Shown here piece after piece: positions 36,093 through 44,599 of a DNA stretch of 54,706 nucleotides. Numbering within the stretch: position 1 is the first letter of the stretch; each line of letters opens with the position of its first letter. The position numbers and the translations under genes are program-made. This stretch comes from Desulfuromusa sp. (GTDB lineage: Bacteria > Desulfobacterota > Desulfuromonadia > Desulfuromonadales > Geopsychrobacteraceae): NCBI GenBank assembly GCA_016744675.1, contig JADGDX010000016.1, positions 1 to 54,706 of the forward strand, in the 5' to 3' direction. The notes beneath the pieces were generated by a model that saw only the letters and a program-made list of their open reading frames with translations, was not told the origin of the DNA and made no database searches.

Positions 36093-38096
36093 ATGATGAA
36101 TAAAATGTCTCAAGCCAACTACCTGATTGTTGAACAGCAACAGAGACCGCCTGAAAATCTCCCCGATATCCTCACAGAGCTATCTCGCAAGTTTCAACTT
36201 GATATCTATCAGTGTCGCCAACGCCTTACGGGTCGAGGGCTCTCTTTGTTAACTAAAGGAGATCGAGAGAAGCTTGAGAAGATCTCAATATTTCTTAAAG
36301 AATCAGATATTCAACATTGGCTGATAGAACCTTCAAAGTCGGGATTTGTCCCACTCAGAATTCGCAACCTACAGCTTAGCTCTGAACGAATCGTATTTGG
36401 TTGCCAAAAAAAAGAGGTTGTTTTCCCAAAAGGGGCAACAATACTGGCGATATTTGCCGAAATGACCGGAGAACTGGCAGAAAAAAGTGTCAAGCAACTC
36501 CTCTCCAGTCACGCTTACCGAGGTCGAGATGACGTCCGACATCTCGAAGAGAACAAAGTTCATAAAACCATTTCACAAGGAAAACCCGTCCTCGACCTCT
36601 ACCTACTCGATCACACTAAACATGTCACAGATGCGGTTCGTATTTTCCCCGGAAAGTTTGATCCAAAAGGGCTCGGGGAGCACGCAACACTGAGTAGTAA
36701 ACAGAATCTGCAGATCATTCTCAACCTCGTCAAAGAATATGCTGGAGAGTTTCACCTGCACACTGATTTTGGTTTAGTCAATCTGCCCGGTTGTGCTTTG
36801 CGACGAGATGATTTGGACAATCCAGAAACCCAGCGACAAAACCTTTTGAGTTTGGCTCGATACGGTTGGCTTATGGCCGATATGATACAAGCCGAACCGA
36901 TCACGTCAACACAGGACAACGGAGACAATCCCTTAGAAGGAGCTGTTACAGCGGCTCTATTGATGCAGAATCCTGCCCTTGCAAGCGAAGGACAGATCGA
37001 TGAGATTCTCCCTATCGCCAAAGAAATATCTGAAGAGATAAATCGATCAACAGTCCATAACAAAACAACGGAAAACCAAGGTTCACAGCTATCAGATCTA
37101 GGGCTACCACCTCCGCCTCCATCACGAGCTGTCAACAAGTGGTCAACTCCTGCGTTCTGGTATAGTGGCGCTGGGCTAGGACTCTTCGCTTTTTTTGTTA
37201 TTTTAGCAGAGATAAACGACGGTGTGCTCTTAAGAAAAGGGGCATATTATAGCTTTGCATCGGGGGCAGTCCCATTGGTTATTGCTCTAATCATGTTTTG
37301 GTACGCCTTTTATTTTCTGCGCATGAAACGACAGATGGAAAACACACCAACGAGTAAAGTTCGCTCAGTCGCAATGGGAATGGTCGAGGTCAAGGGAGAG
37401 GCCGTCCGTCGCTATGCTTTAATTTCCCCTATGTCAAATACCCCTTGTGTTTTTTATCGATTAACTAAGTATCGGAGAGATCAAAAGGATCAATGGCGGG
37501 TCAGCAGTATCAGTAGTAGTGACAACGTCCCTTTTCTGCTTGAAGATGACACCGGCCAAATTGAGATTAATCCAGCGGGTTGTCACGTCCGCGCCGGATC
37601 AAAGCAAGAAGGACATCCGGGACAGATTGGCCTTATGCGGGGCACGAGAGATGATAATCATAAATGGGTTGAAGAAGTGGTTATAGACGGCACCCTGCTT
37701 TACGTTCTGGGCTATGCCTCAGTCAAACATAGTGATGGGCCGACCCTTGTGGAACAAAAGATTGAGGCTTTACGCGAACTCAAGCTGAACCCACAAAAAA
37801 TGGAACAATTTGATCATGATGGGGATGGTCAAATAAGTGCAGAAGAGTGGGATACTGCCCGTGCTGCCGTAGATGAAAAAGTGATGAGAGAGTCTCTACA
37901 AAACAAGCAGCAACGGAAGAAACAAGAAGAACATATTGTTATTGGTAAAAAGAAGGGTCGTCCCCTGATAATCACTGAAACGCACTCAGAAGAACACCTG
38001 ACAACGCGTTATCTTTACTACAGTATCCCGTTGTTTATCGCTGCAGCAGGAACAACGGGTGGAGCCATATATTTACTGTTTAACTTTTTAAAATAA
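36093..38096 (+). CDS. Membrane protein with GIDE domain and EF-hand, paired with LemA
   Basis: This 667-residue protein has an N-terminal cytoplasmic region of unknown fold (about 1-345), a Pro-rich linker (GLPPPPPSRA), TM helices near 352-372 and 390-410, and a GIDE-type domain (about 420-545) with RYALISPMSNTPCVFYRL and PFLLEDDTGQIEINPAG. An EF-hand-like loop DHDGDGQISAEEW lies near 573, and a final TM near 645-665 ends the protein. GIDE domains occur in the membrane ubiquitin ligase MUL1 and in bacterial proteins adjacent to LemA. LemA follows 29 bases downstream, which supports the assignment. The start could also be the ATG at 36096 or 36105. The function in bacteria is unknown. Confidence 0.8.
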   Translation: MMNKMSQANYLIVEQQQRPPENLPDILTELSRKFQLDIYQCRQRLTGRGLSLLTKGDREKLEKISIFLKESDIQHWLIEPSKSGFVPLRIRNLQLSSERIVFGCQKKEVVFPKGATILAIFAEMTGELAEKSVKQLLSSHAYRGRDDVRHLEENKVHKTISQGKPVLDLYLLDHTKHVTDAVRIFPGKFDPKGLGEHATLSSKQNLQIILNLVKEYAGEFHLHTDFGLVNLPGCALRRDDLDNPETQRQNLLSLARYGWLMADMIQAEPITSTQDNGDNPLEGAVTAALLMQNPALASEGQIDEILPIAKEISEEINRSTVHNKTTENQGSQLSDLGLPPPPPSRAVNKWSTPAFWYSGAGLGLFAFFVILAEINDGVLLRKGAYYSFASGAVPLVIALIMFWYAFYFLRMKRQMENTPTSKVRSVAMGMVEVKGEAVRRYALISPMSNTPCVFYRLTKYRRDQKDQWRVSSISSSDNVPFLLEDDTGQIEINPAGCHVRAGSKQEGHPGQIGLMRGTRDDNHKWVEEVVIDGTLLYVLGYASVKHSDGPTLVEQKIEALRELKLNPQKMEQFDHDGDGQISAEEWDTARAAVDEKVMRESLQNKQQRKKQEEHIVIGKKKGRPLIITETHSEEHLTTRYLYYSIPLFIAAAGTTGGAIYLLFNFLK

Positions 38097-38125
38097 AACA
38101 GCTTCATTTCACAAAAGGAGATAAT

Positions 38126-38695
38126 ATGGGCGGTTTGATCACACTAGGAATCTTTTTAGCGGTCCTTCTTGGGCTCATCATTTACATCGTTATTATTTAC
38201 AATGGCTTTGTTTCCCTAAAAAACAACATTGACCAAAACTGGAGTAACATCGATGTCCTCCTCAAGCAGCGTTATGATGAGCTGCCAAAACTGATCAAAG
38301 TGTGCGAAGGCTATATGCAGCACGAGCAGAACACCCTCGAAGCTGTTGTTAAAGCACGCTCAATGGTCAACTCAGCTCAGAGTGAAGATCAAAAACTTCA
38401 AGCACAGAATGCTTTGACCGACACCTTAAAATCACTGTTTATGGTGGTGGAACGCTATCCAGATTTAAAGGCTGATACCGGATTCAGACAACTCAGTAAC
38501 CGGATATCAGAACTTGAAGACCAGATCGCAGATCGCCGTGAACTCTGTAACGCTTCTGTGACAATTTACAATACACGCCTTGAGCAGTTCCCAGATGTGA
38601 TCATCGCCAAAGCCTTTAACTTTGACAAGCGCGCATTATGGAAAATTGATCCAGCACACCGACAAGATGTCGAAGTCAATTTCCAACAAAATTGA
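38126..38695 (+). CDS. LemA family protein
   Basis: A 189-residue protein with one N-terminal TM helix (about 5-25), then YNGFVSLKNNIDQNWSNIDVLLKQRYDELPKLIKV, the LemA signature. Long coiled helices and YNTRLEQFPDVIIAKAFNF near the C-terminus complete the family pattern. LemA proteins are membrane-anchored four-helix bundles of unknown role. AAAAGGAG precedes the ATG. It is the second gene of a two-gene unit with the GIDE protein. Confidence 0.93.
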   Translation: MGGLITLGIFLAVLLGLIIYIVIIYNGFVSLKNNIDQNWSNIDVLLKQRYDELPKLIKVCEGYMQHEQNTLEAVVKARSMVNSAQSEDQKLQAQNALTDTLKSLFMVVERYPDLKADTGFRQLSNRISELEDQIADRRELCNASVTIYNTRLEQFPDVIIAKAFNFDKRALWKIDPAHRQDVEVNFQQN

Positions 38696-38728
38696 CCACT
38701 AGTTAAGAAAATTATTATGTATTGTAAG

Positions 38729-38778
38729 AGGCAGGGAGTTCATTCGTGGAAACGATCAACCACGAGAACTCCCTGCCT
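38729..38778. terminator. Long inverted repeat after lemA (probable bidirectional terminator)
   Basis: A 13-bp perfect stem (38729-38741 with 38766-38778) encloses a second GTGG/CCAC stem. It lacks a T-run but lies 33 bases after lemA. The core GCAGGGAGT...ACTCCCTGC is shared with the hairpin at 46325. Confidence 0.55.
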
Positions 38779-38886
38779 TACTCCATAATCACTTTAAGCA
38801 AAATATAAATTAAAATATTAAGAACAAGCTGTCGATAAGTAAGTTGGTCAATTTAACAGAGACATCACAAAGAAGAAAGATTGCTT

Positions 38887-39369
38887 ATGGCTCTCAATTA
38901 CTACCGACTTCTGGGAGTTCCTCCCGATGCTGGGCAACGCCGGATTAAGGCTGCATACCGCAGCTTGGCAAAACGGTTTCACCCAGACCGAAACAGTGAC
39001 TCTGAAACCGCAACAGAGTTATTTCGGCAAGTCAGTGATGCATATCGGGTTCTCTCTAACTCACAACTGCGTGCTCAGTACGATAAAACCCTCAATGAAC
39101 AAAAAGAAGGAACGGCAACAACCAAATCAAATCACTCGGACCCTCAACACAAATTTAATCATTTTGTGAAATCTCTCCTTGATAGCCTTTTCGGCACATT
39201 GGATCAACAAACCGAACCCAGCGTTAAAAAACCGATCCGCAAACCCAAGAACACGGCAAAAAAAGTTGAGAAGCCAGCGTTCAATTTCCACTACAATCTT
39301 GCGATGGAAAAAAACAAAACGCCTTATACTCGTGGAGAAGATGGTGTTTTTAGAAAAACCCCACGCTAA
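38887..39369 (+). CDS. J-domain (DnaJ-like) protein
   Basis: The ATG at 38887 gives 160 residues, MALNYYRLLGVPPDAGQRRIKAAYRSLAKRFHPDRN; the HPD motif stimulates Hsp70 ATPase. Only the J domain (about 1-65) is conserved. The rest is a basic, probably disordered region ending GEDGVFRKTPR. It lacks the G/F-rich, zinc-finger and C-terminal substrate domains of true DnaJ, so it is a class C cochaperone with an unknown client. Confidence 0.88.
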   Translation: MALNYYRLLGVPPDAGQRRIKAAYRSLAKRFHPDRNSDSETATELFRQVSDAYRVLSNSQLRAQYDKTLNEQKEGTATTKSNHSDPQHKFNHFVKSLLDSLFGTLDQQTEPSVKKPIRKPKNTAKKVEKPAFNFHYNLAMEKNKTPYTRGEDGVFRKTPR

Positions 39370-39538
39370 GGATCACGTCTTTCTTTCAAATTGCCCTCAA
39401 TTTAAAGTTCATCCCCAATAAATAAGCTTACAATGACGATCTCTTTTTTTTAATCAATATGACAAATTGACTGACCTGGTTTGATGTTTCTTCTCGATAC
39501 AGGTATCATCATTTTTTAACAGCTTTCTTCGAAAAGAA

Positions 39539-39739
39539 ATGGATCATCATATGTCAGACAAAACCACTCAGATGAAAATGTGCGAACTGCGCGCCCAAGG
39601 CTTGATGAAAGAAATGGACGAACGCTCTACAAACCCAACAGTTGTCTGTGGTAAGTGTCGTGTAAAAGCCAATAATCCAGAAGATCTACATAACCCACGT
39701 CCTCTGAATAAAAAAACAAGCGACAATTACTGGAGCTAA
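39539..39739 (+). CDS. Small hypothetical protein with CxxC
   Basis: A 66-residue protein with VVCGKCRVKANNPEDLHNPRPL; the CxxC could bind zinc with other residues. The start is either 39539 or 39551 (MSDKTT). It is followed five bases later by the thioesterase gene, suggesting an operon. I do not recognise the family. Confidence 0.65.
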   Translation: MDHHMSDKTTQMKMCELRAQGLMKEMDERSTNPTVVCGKCRVKANNPEDLHNPRPLNKKTSDNYWS

Positions 39740-39744
39740 CGGAC

Positions 39745-40143
39745 ATGCAAGAAATTCTTGATTTCTTCTCAGAAAATGATCACTTTGCGCGCCATTGCGG
39801 AATCGAACTTCTGGAAGCTGCCCCAGGCCATGCAAAAGCAAAAATGGAGATTAAACAACACCATATGAACGGAGCAAATACTGTTCATGGGGGAGCGATT
39901 TTCTCACTAGCAGATTTTGCTTTTGCTGTCGCAGCCAATACCCAGGGGCAATTGTCGCTGGCTATCGACACCTCTCTTTCTTTCTTTAAAGCAACACCCA
40001 AAGGGGCAACTCTTTACGCTGAAGCAGAAGAGCTGTCTTCAAACCAACGTTTGGGCTGCTACCAAGTTAGAATCACTGACCAGAAGCAACTCGTCGCACA
40101 ATTTCAAGGGACAGCCTATCGCAAAAAAGAATCTCTCTTTTAA
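39745..40143 (+). CDS. PaaI-family hot-dog thioesterase
   Basis: A 132-residue protein with the PaaI pattern HHMNGANTVHGGAIFSLADFAFAVAAN near residues 39-65, where the HGG and Asp support acyl-CoA thioester hydrolysis, and AIDTSLSFFKATPKGATLYAEAE. It would act on phenylacetyl-CoA-like or other acyl-CoA esters; the substrate is not predictable. It starts five bases after the small CxxC gene. Confidence 0.88.
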   Translation: MQEILDFFSENDHFARHCGIELLEAAPGHAKAKMEIKQHHMNGANTVHGGAIFSLADFAFAVAANTQGQLSLAIDTSLSFFKATPKGATLYAEAEELSSNQRLGCYQVRITDQKQLVAQFQGTAYRKKESLF

Positions 40144-40208
40144 ACCTAAGCGCAGTCGATAATACTCAAAAACCTCAGGTGCTTTTTCCCTAACAGGAGT
40201 TTTATAAA

Positions 40209-40772
40209 ATGATTAATGCAAACGACCTACGCCGCGGAATTGTTTTTCAGATTGATGCAGCCCCCTGCATCGTTATTGATATCAGTTTTCAATCACCAAC
40301 AGCCCGTGGCGGCAACACACTGGTCAAAACGAAATACCGTAACTTAATGACCGGACAAATTCTCAACAGCTCATTCAAATCAGGCGATAAAATGGATGAA
40401 GCTGATTTCCTCCGTCGTAAAGGACAATTTCTTTACTCATCCGGAGATCAGGGTGTTTTTATGGACCAAGAAAGTTACGAACAGTACGAGATCAGTGGTC
40501 CTCTCTACGAAGATATCCAGGGCTACCTGCTTGAGGGTGGCGAAGTCACTCTAGGAATTTTTAACGATCAAGTGATCACCCTCGAAGTTCCACAGGTTGT
40601 TGAATTAACAGTGACTGAAACGGCCCCAGCGATTAAGAACGCAACGGCGACAGCTCAAACTAAAGAAGCCATCCTCGAGACAGGGATTTCTCTTCAAGTC
40701 CCCGGCTACCTGATCGAGGGAGAAAAAATTAAAGTTGATACGCGCGAGTGCCGTTTTGTCTCACGTGCTTAA
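40209..40772 (+). CDS. efpL: Elongation factor P-like protein EfpL (YeiP)
   Basis: A 187-residue EF-P paralogue starting MINANDLRRGIVFQIDAAPCIVIDI. At the KOW-domain loop it has SPTARGGNTLVKTKYRN in place of the EF-P loop that carries a modified Lys, which is the EfpL/YeiP form. The three-beta-barrel C-terminal regions include VPQVVELTVTETAPAIKNATATAQTKEAILETG and VPGYLIEGEKIKVDT. EfpL helps translate Pro-containing stalling sequences without modification. AACAGGAG lies upstream. Confidence 0.92.
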   Translation: MINANDLRRGIVFQIDAAPCIVIDISFQSPTARGGNTLVKTKYRNLMTGQILNSSFKSGDKMDEADFLRRKGQFLYSSGDQGVFMDQESYEQYEISGPLYEDIQGYLLEGGEVTLGIFNDQVITLEVPQVVELTVTETAPAIKNATATAQTKEAILETGISLQVPGYLIEGEKIKVDTRECRFVSRA

Positions 40773-40792
40773 ATTGATGGATCAAAATAAAG

Positions 40793-41389
40793 ATGCTTGA
40801 CCTGGCACAGATAAAAGATACGATCTCAAAACATCAGCATCATTCTTTGGCGCAGACGTTTGAACGTCGTGCAGCCGTTGCAATGTTACTTCGCAGTCAC
40901 GGTAACAATACTGAAGTGTTGCTGATTCGTCGAGCTGAACACAAAGATGATCCGTGGTCAGGTGACCTTGGATTTCCCGGGGGACGAATTGAGCAAAGCG
41001 ATGTCACTTCAAGGGCAGCAGCAGAGAGAGAAACTTGTGAAGAAATTGGCTTTTGCCTCAAAGATGAAAATTACCTTGGGCAAAGTGATGATTTGACTGG
41101 AGCTTACCTCTCAGTTCACATTTCTTGCTTTGTCTATCATGTCAGTGACAACGCGCAATTTACTCTCAATCATGAGGTCGTTGATTTCTTTTGGGTTCCG
41201 ATTCAAACTCTCCTTGACCCCCAACGAAATCAGTTATTAAACTTTTTCTACCGTGGTCAAGACCGCAAACACCCAGGAGTCCAACTCAAAGAATGGAGTG
41301 ATCGCCCTCTCTGGGGAATCACCTACCGGCTTTTAGACGACTTTTTTCATTTATTTGATCTGTCATTTTCCCACCCTGAGCACCTTTAG
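40793..41389 (+). CDS. Nudix hydrolase, CoA pyrophosphatase type
   Basis: A 198-residue protein with the Nudix box GFPGGRIEQSDVTSRAAAERETCEEIGF, where the REx2EE-type metal-binding glutamates are present (RETCEEIG). The preceding RRAEHKDDPWSGDLGFPGG is typical of NudL-like CoA or ADP-sugar pyrophosphatases, which cleave CoA into phosphopantetheine and 3',5'-ADP. The ribosome-binding site is weak. It follows efpL by 20 bases and may be cotranscribed. Confidence 0.85.
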   Translation: MLDLAQIKDTISKHQHHSLAQTFERRAAVAMLLRSHGNNTEVLLIRRAEHKDDPWSGDLGFPGGRIEQSDVTSRAAAERETCEEIGFCLKDENYLGQSDDLTGAYLSVHISCFVYHVSDNAQFTLNHEVVDFFWVPIQTLLDPQRNQLLNFFYRGQDRKHPGVQLKEWSDRPLWGITYRLLDDFFHLFDLSFSHPEHL

Positions 41390-41518
41390 TGTTAAGGCTA
41401 AAAGATGATTGGCAGCGAATGAAACAGAGGTAACTATTTTTAAACACAAACCACATAAGTCCTTTAATATATAGGCTTTCTATCTCCAGGCTTTTAATTT
41501 GGAAACATATAGATTCTT

Positions 41519-42262
41519 ATGAGTGACACAATCCAAACAATCCCTCTGTTTAATCTCGCCCTAGCCTTTCTGCCAGTTCTTGCCGTGGTCATTATCATAG
41601 GACGCTGGCAACTTGGTTTTAAAAGCTCGCTCTACGCTATTTGCAGAATGTTGATACAGCTTCTACTCATTGGTTATTTTCTCACTTATATTTTTGAAAC
41701 TGAGGGTTCACCTCTCGTTGTCGCAGTTCTTATGGTCATGCTTATTTCAGCAAGCTGGATTGCCCTAAGAACAATATCAATCCCACTAAAGACTCTCTAT
41801 CTAAAATCATTCTGTTCTATCCTCATCGGAGGAGGGATTGTTTTACTCCTTATGAGTCAACTGGTCCTCAATCTACAACCTTGGTACCTTCCTAATTATA
41901 TTATTCCTCTTGCCGGGATGATCTTTGCCAATTCAATGAACAGCATCAGTCTTGCGGGAGAAAGGCTTGAAGCAGAAACAAAACGCGGAATCCCCTATCT
42001 ACAAAGCCGGACGATTGCCTTTCAAGCGGCTCTCATCCCGATAACAAATTCTCTCCTGGCGGTGGGGCTTGTCTCCCTTCCGGGGATGATGACAGGACAA
42101 ATTCTCTCAGGAATTTCACCTTTAATTGCGGCAAGATATCAAATTATGGTGATGTGCATGATCTTTAGCTCTGCAGGGATTTCCGCAGCAATGTTTCTCT
42201 CTTTAATCAGGCCCGACATAGAAAAGCTTTCACCTATCCAGGAAGATCAAAGGAATAACTAA
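41519..42262 (+). CDS. fetB: UPF0014/FetB-family ABC transporter permease
   Basis: A 247-residue inner-membrane protein with about seven TM helices, IGRWQLGFKSSLYAICRMLIQ near the N-terminus, and the FetB-typical AGMIFANSMNSISLAGERL and ITNSLLAVGLVSLPGMMTGQILSG. In E. coli FetAB exports iron or protects against peroxide. No fetA ATPase gene is adjacent in this window, so the ATPase may be elsewhere. Confidence 0.88.
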   Translation: MSDTIQTIPLFNLALAFLPVLAVVIIIGRWQLGFKSSLYAICRMLIQLLLIGYFLTYIFETEGSPLVVAVLMVMLISASWIALRTISIPLKTLYLKSFCSILIGGGIVLLLMSQLVLNLQPWYLPNYIIPLAGMIFANSMNSISLAGERLEAETKRGIPYLQSRTIAFQAALIPITNSLLAVGLVSLPGMMTGQILSGISPLIAARYQIMVMCMIFSSAGISAAMFLSLIRPDIEKLSPIQEDQRNN

Positions 42263-42295
42263 CAGTTTTATGGGAAATTATCAGGAGACTATTTT

Positions 42296-43282
42296 ATGCG
42301 GTCAACAATACTGTTGCTAAAACTGGTTTCGTGTTTATCACTACTCTGCCTGTCTGCTTCCTGTACAGGATTGCATCATGCGGAAAACAATTCTGAAACA
42401 ACACTTCAACATGTATCTGTTGCTAAAAACAGTTCCCTACTGTCTCAGTATGCTCCCATCTTTATTCTCGAAGATGTAGACAATAAATACAATTTGATCG
42501 GAACACCAGCTGTGCGCGGTCAGGGAGACGGTAAAGCCGATGTCTATGTTAATCCGGACAGAGCAACGATTTACTCAATGGAGAAGAGCTTCACGTCCCA
42601 TACTGGCGAGTACAAAAACCTTATCTATCGTATTCATTTTGAAAAAGTTCCCTTTAAGCATTTAACAGCAGGAAAAAATGTTGGATTAATTGTCATTGTC
42701 ACACTCAACCAGCAAAACAAACCCCTCTTACTTACAACAGTCCATACCTGTGGTTGCTATCTCGCCATTGTTCCGACTTCTAACCTCCCTCAACAATTGT
42801 ACCCGGATAATTGGTCACAAGATCAGCAGCAAGTTTATGGAGAAACATTACCCGGCCTATTAAAAATTGATACACATGGCCTAGAACAGCAAAAAATTGT
42901 TCTACGAATCAGAAGTGGGACCCATCGTGTTATGCACCTTGACCTGATATCAAAAAGTGCAATTATTCCAAGTTCGAATGATGTTACCGCCGAGCTTAAA
43001 TCATTTGAAGACTTGCGTAACCTTCCTTTCGGAAATTCAAAGATATCTTTCTTTGAAACCGAAGGGGCCCGAAAAGGGTACGTCCGTAATAGCTATAAGC
43101 CCCTTGAAAGATTGTTGATGAGTTGGTGGGCAATGGATTGGAGGGTCGGCGAAGACAAAGATTTGGGCCCACGGGAAGAAACTGGAACAACTTTCTATAC
43201 CAGCCTAAAGTTTTGGGCTTGGAAAAAGTCTGACCTTTGGAACTTTGCCAATTTTCTCGACTATTGGGGCTGGAAACTTTAA
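42296..43282 (+). CDS. Hypothetical lipoprotein
   Basis: A 328-residue protein with a lipoprotein signal (about 1-23, lipobox LSASC) followed by a long soluble region with no recognised motif: ILEDVDNKYNLIGTPAVRGQGDG, VHTCGCYLAIVPTS and WWAMDWRVGEDKDLGPREETGTTFYTSLKFWAWKKSDLWNFANFLDYWGWKL. The C-terminal 60 residues are very Trp-rich. AGGAGAC lies upstream. It lies 34 bases after fetB; the family is not recognised. Confidence 0.75.
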   Translation: MRSTILLLKLVSCLSLLCLSASCTGLHHAENNSETTLQHVSVAKNSSLLSQYAPIFILEDVDNKYNLIGTPAVRGQGDGKADVYVNPDRATIYSMEKSFTSHTGEYKNLIYRIHFEKVPFKHLTAGKNVGLIVIVTLNQQNKPLLLTTVHTCGCYLAIVPTSNLPQQLYPDNWSQDQQQVYGETLPGLLKIDTHGLEQQKIVLRIRSGTHRVMHLDLISKSAIIPSSNDVTAELKSFEDLRNLPFGNSKISFFETEGARKGYVRNSYKPLERLLMSWWAMDWRVGEDKDLGPREETGTTFYTSLKFWAWKKSDLWNFANFLDYWGWKL

Positions 43283-43434
43283 TTCACTTTGAGTTCATCA
43301 CCAAAATAGCACATGAGAGTCAATTACGAATGATTCCAAATAAAAACTCTTGGATTGGAGTTTATATAAGTATTATGATGGGAACTATCTGATACATTGA
43401 CTCAATAACTTATTTAATAACTATGGAGGATCCG

Positions 43435-43839
43435 ATGAATGAATCATTTCACATCAAAGACTTTATGAATCCAAAGCCAATGACAGTTTTACCCGACACA
43501 AGTATTGTTGAAGTCGCTAAGATCACTCTAAAAGAAAAACTCTCAGGTGTTCTTGTCGTTGATAAATCAAATAATTTACTGGGAATGATATCTGAACTGG
43601 ATTGCCTCAGATCAATGTCTGGCAGCATTTACCACGAAGGTCGTAATGCCTCAACACTCAGGGCACAAGACATCATGACAAAAGAGGTCACAAGCGTTTC
43701 ACCAGAAGCACAACTCTTTGATGTGATGACCTCAATGCTTAATCAGGGACAACGGAGAAGGCCTGTTGTTGAAAATGGTAAAGTGATCGGTCAGGTCACG
43801 TGCCGGCAACTTTTAAAAATTATCACTTCTTACTCTTGA
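43435..43839 (+). CDS. Tandem CBS-domain protein
   Basis: The ATG at 43435 behind GGAGG gives 134 residues with two CBS motifs: IKDFMNPKPMTVLPDTSIVEVAKITLKE and AQDIMTKEVTSVSPEAQLFDVMTSML, ending GQVTCRQLLKIIT. CBS pairs bind adenine nucleotides and regulate partner proteins. There is no other domain, so it is a stand-alone sensor with unknown partner. The next gene converges with only 3 bases between. Confidence 0.88.
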   Translation: MNESFHIKDFMNPKPMTVLPDTSIVEVAKITLKEKLSGVLVVDKSNNLLGMISELDCLRSMSGSIYHEGRNASTLRAQDIMTKEVTSVSPEAQLFDVMTSMLNQGQRRRPVVENGKVIGQVTCRQLLKIITSYS

Positions 43840-43842
43840 TTC

Positions 43843-44595
43843 TTACAGGCAGAGATCTATAAACTCCGCCAACAAACTGAAATATTCCCGCGCGTTGACA
43901 TACATAATGTCGTTATGGTTTCCGCGCGGGAATATTTTTATCTTTTTTTCTCCACTCGCCCAATCATAAAGTCGTTGACCATGACTCACATCAACCAAAC
44001 CATCATGATTGGTATGCATGACTAAAACGGGGCCGGGGTAAGACTCCATTTTTCGCCGATGATTTAAATATTGCTCAACACAAGATTCAAACTCTGCAAC
44101 ACTGACCCCAATTTCTGAAGGTTCTACCCTAAGGAGCAATCGTTCTTTCACATCAGCAACACCACTTTCCAGAATCAATCCTGCCGCTTGAGGAAATTGT
44201 GAAGCCGCCTCTATAGCAAAAATTGACCCGACACTACGACCAAAAAAGATCAGGTCACTGGCGGGTCGATTGAGTGATTTTACCGTTAAGACAACATCAT
44301 CAAGCATCTTTCCTAACTGTGCCTGCCCAGTTGATTGTCCATAACCACGAAACTCGGCCAACAAAACATTACAGCCCATTTTCTGAATCAAACTAACAAA
44401 ATCACCTTGCCAATCATCAATAATTTCTCCGTTTCCATGAAAGTGGATCAGAGTTTTTGCCTTTGAATCGACCTCATGATAGCTACACGCCAGACGCGCA
44501 TCGCCGCAGTCAACCCAAAAAGGATTTTCAAAATACCCGTCTCGAGGGAAAAAGTAGTGTTCACTGATCAATGGATGATTGAGAATCTCAGCCAT
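43843..44595 (-). CDS. Alpha/beta hydrolase
   Basis: A 250-residue alpha/beta hydrolase: the HFHGNGEIIDDW oxyanion region near 50, FGRSVGSI nucleophile elbow (GxSxG) near 120, VMHTNHDGLVD for the acidic residue near 195 and GNHNDIMY for the His near 225. It resembles the family of serine hydrolases acting on esters or peptides. The substrate is unknown. The upstream metal-permease gene ends 4 bases before it, so the two probably form an operon. Confidence 0.85.
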   Translation of the reverse strand: MAEILNHPLISEHYFFPRDGYFENPFWVDCGDARLACSYHEVDSKAKTLIHFHGNGEIIDDWQGDFVSLIQKMGCNVLLAEFRGYGQSTGQAQLGKMLDDVVLTVKSLNRPASDLIFFGRSVGSIFAIEAASQFPQAAGLILESGVADVKERLLLRVEPSEIGVSVAEFESCVEQYLNHRRKMESYPGPVLVMHTNHDGLVDVSHGQRLYDWASGEKKIKIFPRGNHNDIMYVNAREYFSLLAEFIDLCL

Positions 44596-44599
44596 AAGC

